Shown one piece after another: positions 22,001 to 23,274 of a stretch of DNA of 31,592 bases (position 1 is the first letter of the stretch; every line of letters starts with the position of its first letter). The notes under the pieces are model-generated. The model was not told the origin of the DNA. It made no database searches and saw only the letters and a list, made by a program, of their open reading frames with translations. The position numbers were made by a program, and so were the translations under genes. This DNA is from an uncultured Clostridia bacterium (GTDB lineage Bacteria > Bacillota_A > Clostridia > Christensenellales > Aristaeellaceae): contig CAMJTZ010000004.1 in assembly GCA_946408865.1 (NCBI GenBank), positions 1 to 31,592 of the forward strand. Direction: 5' to 3'.

Positions 22001-23006
22001 TCTCCGTTCCCGGCTCCTCAGCAGCATCGGAAACCGGCTCTGTTACAGGCGCCGCGACAGGGTCATTGGAAGACTCATCCGCAGCGTCACCCTGCTGTTC
22101 TTCTGCTGCCGGATTATTGTTGTCTTCGTCTTCCTCATTATTTTCTTCTACGCCGCCTACAGCTGCGGGAGTTTCTTCACCCTTCTCCTCCGCGTCCTCT
22201 TCTTCCTTTTCTTCCTGTTCCTCTACTACCGGATTGTCGTTGTCTTCGTCCTCTTCGTTCTCCTGGTTCTCTTCTTCTCCGCCGGCATCCGCGGGGGTTT
22301 CTTCAACCTTCTCCTCCGCGTCCTCTTCTTCGTTTTCTTTTTCTTCTTCCTTTTCTTCCTGTTCCTCTACGACCGGATCGTCGTTGTCTTCGTCCTCTTC
22401 GTTCTCCTGGTTCTCTTCTTCTCCGCCGGCATCCGCGGGGGTTTCTTCAACCTTCTCCTCCGCGTCCTCTTCTTCGTTTTCTTTTTCTTCTTCCTTTTCT
22501 TCCTGTTCCTCTACGACCGGATCGTCGTTGTCTTCGTCCTTTTCGTTCTCCTGGTTTTCTTCTTCTCCGCCGACATCCGCGGGCGTTTCTTCACCCTTCT
22601 CCTCCGCGTCCTCTTCTTCGTTTTCTTCTTTCTTTTCTTCCTGTTCCCCTACGGCCGGATTGTCGTTGTTTTCGTCCCCTTCGTTCTTATCTTCTTCGTC
22701 GTCGGAGACAGCAGCCGAATCCTCTTTTTTCTCTTCCTCGCTGCTTTCACCGCCTGCAGCGGATGAATCCTCTTCCTCCCGCCGGCCTTCTTCCCCTTCA
22801 TCAACAAGATCAGTGGATTCTTTCTGCTCTTCTTCGCCGCCGTCCGCCGCATCCAGGACATCCTGCTCCTCCTGTCTCTCCTCCGTTCCTGTAACTTCTT
22901 CAGCAAAAGCGGTGAACGCAAAAGTTTCCGCTGACGAGCTGATAAACAAAGCCAGCGTCAGCAGGATGGCGATAATGCGTCTGAATTTATTTCCACTGTA
23001 ATTCAT
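2427..23006 (-). CDS. Giant secreted LktA-like filamentous adhesin (about 6,859 residues)
   Basis: A single open frame encodes a protein of roughly 0.7 MDa. Approximate layout: residues 1-35 are a Sec signal peptide (cleavage AFA|EE). Residues 36-367 are an extremely acidic stalk with 48-residue tandem repeats ending in a Pro/Ala/Glu linker. Residues 375-520 are a surface-protein module (ITVSGLLPEGVTIQV, LFAYDIRLVADG). Residues 669-799 carry RTX-like Asp/Gly turns. Residues 900-1350 and 2240-2700 are beta-solenoid-like repeats, with InlB-B-like modules between. Residues 2709-3012 are helical and 3112-3332 are more InlB-B-like modules. Residues 3350-6300 are a long Gly/Ala/Val tandem array (GAGAAAVGVNALVAV, then TLAELGDGADF-type strands). 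Residues 6300-6859 are a globular C-terminus with CDFC. The array resembles the LktA family of filamentous adhesins, so attachment to host or other cells is the likely role. No LPXTG, membrane helix, SLH or autotransporter barrel is visible. The ATG at 23006 is chosen because AGGAGA lies 7 bases upstream and the signal peptide starts there; the 36 codons further upstream run through the promoter. Confidence 0.85.
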   Translation of the reverse strand: MNYSGNKFRRIIAILLTLALFISSSAETFAFTAFAEEVTGTEERQEEQDVLDAADGGEEEQKESTDLVDEGEEGRREEEDSSAAGGESSEEEKKEDSAAVSDDEEDKNEGDENNDNPAVGEQEEKKEENEEEDAEEKGEETPADVGGEEENQENEKDEDNDDPVVEEQEEKEEEKENEEEDAEEKVEETPADAGGEEENQENEEDEDNDDPVVEEQEEKEEEKENEEEDAEEKVEETPADAGGEEENQENEEDEDNDNPVVEEQEEKEEEDAEEKGEETPAAVGGVEENNEEDEDNNNPAAEEQQGDAADESSNDPVAAPVTEPVSDAAEEPGTETDSEPAAAAAAEPESEPDEEPVAEPAADAGEGLCVLETNESSDPAAVLTQQSVDTRYGDHIITVSGLLPEGVTIQVDEIPAEKAMEISGPNLLFAYDIRLVADGKVWQPPEGQDVQVSVWDMNGNVSPDRVNVLHMKTDLLDENGELSESALDEAMEGMSDGSLETENIGTSTTENEVAFGTGEFSGFIANATPVLQDMVDKALAAMQTLSGLVRIVLSQNTTYEGDVQIKIGDRQKSDDFALELSAEDAVDEGMAMSGAGKTAAIGNITIYGIKVIMNSIMVDPNKVITVMNRTDSTIPELKQQGGELIFNGSKNMPNEMSIVVGNLSSATVTTTDDDDIITVETMAGAKGVTVSTGDGVDTINATLAGGRADLSLGFGNDTLNMNVTGSLEELRADTGESADTLSITVNGGAVNAYEKTDAGETGGMIVSAGGGDDVISVDVRDAAGSLILDTGDGGDEVTVTKGDHFTFENTDYDKYYTSAEDPNLATAAVLTIRNTDRSDRVTVDASTALAIKGVDIQGSGASVYLKGTLAEPDKIEGLSNPITWIDDKDHSKGFRLHNTLDAETTKNDYTLDITGSAENNYTDTLKNKTTVELTAEGDTFAYSQAKDDFVNYVLKSGSSGLKNITITGSDRPLMLANFVMDSEFTEDDEDKITVNNLTAENLNVLFLGRQIDIDGTVKAQNVRAESAQGTVSILGNLFDMDEQSFGDTLANMISVKDSAVINVNGTVEAAQDVALVARVKHSGGMITFLPTDVNLVNVKIADAKINIGENAKVTAGKGNVTAEAKIKTTVGYEYDDKTRQENPEKSGMFLAVTVIANNAEVNVAKGSRIVSGADSVFHSQSDVKAANYANSSENIPSPVDVALTVISNQVKTRSQADITAGRKVQISATGTVKDETVATGATAKGALSGAYIAVNIVDQNVDAVVGEGSVINAGGDLRVATRSIGNSTTKAVSGEAKPDDAESMGIEKALKHIGATIFQTIWDKIKDKVASGNKDLGEKVEKAMADVAENNYSARIVKVSEDNEKKGSATVATERTTQDGKTKIRWTATVSPKSGCRVKSVRFRYLEPGSDAYTYLDAEDLGDGKWGSLMPRADVEIIVIYEGEPDGKDGDGDGRNDAGNNDGVNVGSLLNDAEAMGDNAEEDDWLEDGNEPEDEGDEDEEGKPNYRLTIKSAEHGAVVTWRTAGDSEKSLSTVQPNQKIRLVPNAAEGYMLRENTLTVSYKVREDGKTVTKKETVTPDGRGRYLFTVPENLEQPEVTVTAEFVVDDGTGETETRHKQVTGSIAVGILNNNSRTVIEEGTLVNAGGLVDMFSFKINRNNTTADGTNVEPGSASSGKKKSEYKTAVVDRYSVGGAEFALRVNSNLNGAVKGSVNREEIAGASDYHPRFEMKTEDAAKIDRIVLSYYSKLNPDGTSDIIAGRGTRRTVTLIRKTDESGNVTYEEEGGQKLFDAFTVKIENGKEQLKANLTGLGVKQGTVVDVSFVFKEDAAAAGDTGSQEYLITNPIRVSYNYLKDKNNKEVKMGSVAFSHEKDGVYYFRVEPDKTHGYTIDDYDPDNVNKNTSNITALYASWIDASGKLQKSTLFKDTGDPLHTANNIWAFQPDSNYLGIPTGTVVTINAVFREDTREIQKDKDFNSKEAHGDVTIKMNKAKRGDKVELELKADKGYAASGVTVKYFESGTATWKTLDASKITLDRETGEASFIMPETSDAADSHVRIIPVFAKKDVELGKAEGSAIDFSFADGTTYAGATVKVLPDKDKLKEGYKVTGITLKYDNGEKTLEADGDSFEVTPDLIENDRFIRVSAKMALKAVPIEGAKTDNGKVSPVSGRADAGETVTVKVEPKEGYRIKTGTLKAVVQGSNESYQIVLKRGKDGSYSFTLPEDITAGASVKLTAEFEAGSEGVEMSLGASAAVGVMMSENDVLIEGGRVSAGAGFSLIGLSVGGKAITGAKAGYSQGDIGVAGALAVQVAKANVTVKINKDEEGSISLKKGSLFFLSKGKMEFKLTADAAGKKTPEAGTLGVGAGIAVAVNTVHMTGEIEDGVKWAAYGAEKAAPAVTAININVGQKYKDETTAKAGAVGGSSFVPVAAVDISTVDARAYMGRLDMSGLQKDLQAKPADQLTAAEKEYLEGILHVTGKVKIKSAVGAAKTEYNHVVTADASSRGGKTSVGGAFAITVIENSTESILNQSMTADKDVTLTSGMGSALKSVANAAAAGGVKSKKKNGADAQADSMLGGAADMAGRYGGQDANRIRNRAGGRQLAETGENTVSAAGAFVLNIQKGSARAEIADGVDLATRGKLEVRSANRTDGTIRADASATKSNTGVGIGIAINIVDMNNIARIGSGSIQAKELLVTADIERIPGRIITRTTIRNSGALKSAVQTQIEEAILSVVPESVAKPGGVDLTKVISTFAGTAAANVIADMGLEKLVTLNAGDGIGEGLANAGRVLLERLKAFPQTLAAPFVNVFEEFEEMAAYIDDQGGSEYFETFFKDLLGTAVIEVAGDAWDTVIEKVIKDGGSALLGNALEMVTGKLSGKGWDSSKVKESLKTTFTGAASELLWQIVDTAFNKMGDQMPVLNQANKDRILEIKKSLKEKTFAEMGKDLWKDIDKTFREQVYDYETYLIKYSEGNFRENIKKELMKVLKESTVAATNELLDQVAGALDVKFEKEAKDDRHVISTQAISGAGAKETSGAGSLAIAVVNLNTVAEIADSNGGVKVSGAMAVTAEEARRIRTHATAAVDARGEADNNDGKGTAEESNTADSGMTAVTAPKSTVTVNVGVGGTAEFKREHDDTDPVIYLKPAAGYTLKAGDKLDCTYKLPGEDDEKHAQLTVKSEGDKLYIRPLYELINDYDEEEDDLDETPVSVTVNFKEVLHSIPAPTTEDVDNPNREFTAGAVTVGVDGRGAENGTINARVGETVKITVDHTKTPGQLVEGINVTYRDSSGAEKAATLRNGIALYSSNRSESVYVLRMPDVNITGIMVSFRDGEDDRADNEATDAAGRSIGVGAAFAFAYGNSTVKAAVGRRGGGVDAGTLAVTAGLEHEQENYATAGTDPFEGTAKDSEKGKGIDASVSVFMVDNQVTASVAKGTKVITRGDPSQALKASWDLNKKISRNTDEEGEEQKTERTAVTNGAVVIQASETGATETKASAYATGSSTAIGASVAVNISLSDIEASAGDSIDAGGAVTVKADSLSEDETWAFATALGADIQRALNKFADKKESLEEGANKLTHGDYFDKKSGKKDGGTGSGQRIAGRLNDERVRGENADEANANVNVSSNVLRSQGVQADGAEDAGEAAGDAGSRVNEGAGRDDIHARDTGSKTSKLQVAAAVGVTVAQHSAAASADGSIRSGADVELAAVNSGNFNTRSTAAAMSLEFGKGNTIAAAAGVSVNKNKATAEAKGDLTAQGNIRVTSNLTQNLEEGFITRLPVQALSGAVSGKGNTTSIAGAVGVVVSSAVSSAEVTGARWITGDAVTVSAYDKSKLGARAGGINISTGANVGAGVSVAVITSDNEVTAGVNDGAQIAANSFELSAKKDSITWEDFQFPWKVTDVFTDSSALTDGERENVYTGIIDIHRKPGETSYTVDLNLDTYALMKLFDAGNMLAFTNYYTAAIAGSLVAGSSGGSAGAFNGAGSFSVVRTENTVRSVLGNNVTVRKRNEKAGDGVRVAASDETTARLIGGAVAAGTAMATAGVTVTFLSDQDDAKTVLGNNVTIGADRVAVETRGDTTAQAFNAAAAVDVSSQSTATIGGAVNVLLMKNTADTAIGNNARITSGSSLDIGAGADMDLILVSVGVAGARKGVAAGGTVAYIDDEAASTVTVGDNHTLTAEKDVTVSAKTTDHLISVLASASASVTSGGLAAAGAVNVLRSAARGVTTLGEGGKGNGIFTREGDVVLEGSTGTRAINVTVGAAGASGVSIGLSVNADIFERESAVEIRGGNDYKIKTEKIGGVMMQAAGEDTGIIGALALAGSLGGAGISGNLALDLSRNKLRTRIEKGTVENYYWKDSEGGDDIFNTHLKDRTYVIAGSIALANAGPGVGATAVAVVKENSLLTDVGKIHVDGSADGKLAKKAAGGIAEDGIYVSATVDSNIVVGAAGAALSASAGVAANVAVLADRNTVVADASGANLEVQRARTEWIEYAQRCFMADAPGGPNPRTDGTGLREVTEAEMLAYLRSNPDLDSGSTKAYVLDPSTGKYWRAWRKQDIYDSKLVTYKGNLNVVASNDASRTLFAGGVNAGLTAGVGASVAVLVGRAEVEARAGSGEASDDVKILGQNRDRITVLNVSAGGGATAAVEAGITVSDLGSKVLAEAAGKKLTAKGYGKISVQALNHTDMTNVAVALAGAATAAVTPVFVYTGFTGETDVLAAGELDAEEIILKADSAKRVDQYTVGAAGAGTAGVSGAVSVTALRDRTDARTGALKTGGSSTKTTLEAGSDLTLRGVSGIAAGAGAAAVGVNALVAVAHSSTLAELGDGADFYYGDTLNVKAHSNRDIINGALNLNGAGAAAVGVTVMALAAGEKLDQDTADRLVYGSGGKGGTKAFDAAAVIRRLNTLGVDTSAMGSLEGDLGGNGKITDYDSLGTKKGSSRTFDADSGYADHSENMKVGESRDLQNAKNLSASAANGEPTDSVTARIAAKTEIKRVNKILVEAEQQTLADLFGGTVGGAGTAGVGLSLTYAGLHSNVTAASLGTVEGWKGNTRSLTVRAVSGSGDAAVEAGSLEETHLGALLKEFGDKLNPAKRSIRAVGVSAGAAGVAGIGVSGGVVQLDNVTRAVVGGTVEADSVSVQSEALYRDVMAASLSAGGAGAAAVGLSVAVAESHGLAEAIVDAGASIKGTTNVDTNTVFNADAFAATVAVSGMFSGLAGVGIARNSLTQNTTVTRGASVSGELNVKAKSATAANAWLAGVSVGGVAVNIGVGIADVSAEVNTTVGLEGTGSTKLEGNNPVRIANDISSAANAALLSATGGGAGIAANVLLVFNETKAKAEAANLEGKVSALEIESGMDATVTSRIAAGTLGIFAAGVSVNYADLNAVNRAAFTTKDADLAAQKLSVIAETRKTQARASSVTAEVGVYSVGANVAIARNRTHTEAVLSAEGMKNSISPETVVRSSSKNTDAKATMTGVSAGAVRIGAAVTVAMNEASSKADVWAKNPSGTRLQELSSRVEGETEADLTTGTGALANIGANVALAYGRTSSVISGSFEDYNAGITAENTGRDRVKATVTNMIGLNAVSAAAMVGGAYSQDEYVTRITAKNINAENNALTLWGMKTNYETSAIADVTPSSSGVDLNFAGAVVNVSDAVNKVKAGAEVYLENSRLGQAKVTAQGKADVSAMVRPATFAWGIAVNVGVNRVTAEQEADQYAVLRMKNSSADNARITMESFMDKSEVTAAVSTSGAKEENQTKVRLGAVSAEVNTAKATRKSVNTVSIIGEGGADKNILDIYSLRLFAGNNPEQGAADTKAITNGSWQAGLVTVGGIEGSAVAADKQRINVQGVQMNVDGSAFLRTLSWNTATGEGGVPGGLSIAGTRNTEIKASIGTANDPQSSVVTIGDDVKLKSEYIQIYADNRGRAVSSLKKGVTVSAVDLGLAEQPTESWYDSRVIIGKQAQLETQGRMELLTRTSTDANSTVEAKSVGLAFALDRTKGVNTIHTNDLIDIGSGASLHAGSKTLDIEKNDVKVGEMLPGIHISTNVKADMRAITELNGGTVLMDVRVAKAENTLNRTQAIRIGDGASLTSDADMRIRSVSGESDYIYTRVCIDNGGAIAIGDGEANARITVDNSVTVGKRAKLSAKTELLLEALNTHYYTKNGEKKNGILTQAIAYTGGLGIDPQPIALTDLNEKAVVSINRGSSGEADAASLTSSTGDVISRATNADMITKTYSHSVGKAAGGASRAKSRIYMSLDNTVWVDNAILSAAESVILQAQNDAGGGKPQMLAEAWAELYAAGGYVSGDVYTGGTALNQIRSSDTSLVTVTGKFVHDQMTPRGSIALSLYPHMDRVGAIYNGSETHNGWTQTALCDFCKAETANEAGEAKGGSAWMMSHYLSPLYDFGTALTDGVSTAVIADNYEAAGKIYVLDLEVVLPEDVTLAAERLVKYRLWNSRATGHAAYLLPDSTRMYTDGEGRLQYVADVVGADVSGSGSIYPMDVITALTAEAFANPVLPFGTEGSLDFRTGGLTVPAGSDFELCLDEVSGGWLLRQFREGTFRMLAADREEINSCVLDGAALPYGRIAEGITEGGEAESLKRYWVGDTPETASDPYQELIFLIIDETTDEVEAFRTSPAALGAGVQPVEMSLCVFRDTEADRAGVEKYNVMFFDTPERVESLFKVVTGIMTGGETETPGSLEIVLLGYNVEGTDLPAYAVRDQFYVLLDGTDGRVDLPVYTVSGRFYETCDETPVVESEPYSATFDGDVFESGFVRIEGIRSGDLRVTVKKDHYIWAEWTGEDTAEDIAGRQYDGVADLVAELQAERQEEENKTNRTDDWKDAYHVIPPDETPDTQPTDPEMDDKFEMELMDM
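4100..12960 (-). repeat. LktA-like tandem repeat array within the giant protein
   Basis: Dozens of degenerate units of roughly 45-60 residues have the pattern Gly/Ala-rich hydrophobic strand (for example GAAGAGTAGVSGAVSV, GAGAAAVGVTVMAL), then a polar Asn/Asp/Arg segment, then an Ile/Leu-Gly-Asp/Glu-Gly turn, then a strand ending in VxA. This is the organisation of the tandem repeats of Fusobacterium necrophorum leukotoxin LktA-type adhesins and predicts a long right-handed beta-solenoid rod. The units are strongly diverged at DNA level, unlike the acidic stalk repeats. Confidence 0.6.
13010..13670 (-). repeat. Second group of InlB-B-like modules
   Basis: Two modules have the signature of divergent InlB B-repeats: a Val/Thr strand with an early Gly, then PAAGYTLKAGDKLDCTYKL and VGETVKITVDHT, a new-strand GINVTYRDSSGAEK, and a closing YVLRMPDVNITGIMVSF. 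They are inserted between solenoid blocks and probably act as rigid surface spacers or ligand-binding modules. Confidence 0.5.
13970..14880 (-). other. Helical insertion of about 300 residues in the giant protein
   Basis: The Gly/Val strand pattern stops and is replaced by amphipathic, Lys/Glu/Leu-rich sequence (for example VQTQIEEAILSVVPESV, KDRILEIKKSLKEKTF, ENIKKELMKVLKES). The solenoid pattern resumes immediately after it. This indicates a folded alpha-helical domain or coiled coil looped out of the rod. No known family recognised. Confidence 0.55.
16280..18930 (-). repeat. Main group of InlB-B-like modules
   Basis: Several modules share the pattern AEHGAV / GDKVELELKADKGYAASGVTVKY / FIMPE or GETVTVKVEPKEGYRIKTG / YSFTLPEDITAGASVKLTAEF. 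This corresponds to divergent InlB B-repeat domains common in clostridial surface proteins. A very acidic linker (DGDGDGRNDAGNND, then EDEGDEDEEGK) at about 18,500-18,690 separates the first module from the second. Confidence 0.6.
20610..21000 (-). other. RTX-like Asp/Gly turn region of the giant protein
   Basis: Successive motifs GDGVDTINA, GFGNDTLNM, AGGGDDVISV and TGDGGDEVTV are spaced by about 18-50 residues. They resemble single turns of the RTX calcium-binding nonapeptide (GGxGxDxux) but are not in a continuous nine-residue array, so calcium binding is a weak inference. Confidence 0.4.
22221..22646 (-). repeat. 144-bp tandem repeats encoding the acidic stalk
   Basis: Three consecutive units begin at 22221, 22365 and 22509, with periods 144, 144 and 138. 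The first two are nearly identical at DNA level and the third is 6 bases shorter. Each encodes about 48 residues of the type PVVEEQEEKEEE...AEEKVEETPADAGG...DED. More degenerate copies flank them on both sides (about 22080-22220 and 22647-22700). Confidence 0.85.
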
Positions 23007-23065
23007 TATTATTTCTCCTGTTCTTTCAAGGATGTTCGGTTGTCTGTAAGTTGAATGAGAGAATT

Positions 23066-23101
23066 GCTGAAAATTATACCATTCCACTGTTGAGTATAAG
23101 T
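23066..23101 (-). promoter_or_regulatory. Extended -10 promoter of the giant gene
   Basis: On the minus strand TGGTATAAT (complement of 23073-23081) is a perfect extended -10 (TGnTATAAT). No good -35 exists at the right distance, which is typical of extended -10 promoters. Predicted transcription start is about 60 bases before the ATG at 23006. Confidence 0.6.
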
Positions 23102-23122
23102 GTGTCGATGTCATGAGTCAAT

Positions 23123-23145
23123 GAGTGTGACAGAATGTCACGCTC
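23123..23145. promoter_or_regulatory. Inverted repeat upstream of the giant gene promoter
   Basis: GAGTGTGACA-GAA-TGTCACGCTC is a 10-bp inverted repeat with one mismatch and a 3-base centre, about 45 bases upstream of the -10. ATGAGT is directly repeated next to it (23113-23118 and 23121-23126). On the plus strand seven T (23150-23156) follow, but nothing is transcribed towards it in that direction, so an operator or activator site is more likely than a terminator. Confidence 0.35.
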
Positions 23146-23178
23146 ACGATTTTTTTCGTAACAATTCACAGGAATCAG

Positions 23179-23248
23179 GTGTCCCGGTTACCATTCCGGC
23201 ACACAAAAGCCTTCTTGTTCAGGATGCTGAAATATGTTGTGCTTTTGT
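23179..23248. other. Two adjacent potential hairpins between the nucleotidase and giant genes
   Basis: GTGTCCCGG/CCGGCACAC (23179-23187 and 23196-23204, one mismatch) is followed by ACAAAAGC/GCTTTTGT (23203-23210 and 23241-23248), which encloses a smaller TTCAG-GATG-CTGAA hairpin (23218-23231). They fall in the 3' untranslated region of the nucleotidase-kinase gene. No clear T-tract follows on the minus strand, so termination is uncertain; mRNA stability or processing is an alternative. Confidence 0.3.
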
Positions 23249-23274
23249 TCTTCTGGAGTGATGATTTATTTCGT

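Noticed and set aside
22221..22646. Tandem repeats as a CRISPR array
   Set aside because: Units are 144 bp, contiguous without unique spacers, in frame and coding for an acidic peptide.
23007..23114. Upstream extension of the giant gene by 36 codons
   Set aside because: The extension crosses the extended -10 promoter and leader, has no Shine-Dalgarno site, and would put an unusual sequence before a perfect signal peptide.
23123..23156. Plus-strand rho-independent terminator (dyad followed by seven T)
   Set aside because: No plus-strand gene lies upstream to be terminated; the position relative to the giant gene promoter fits an operator better.
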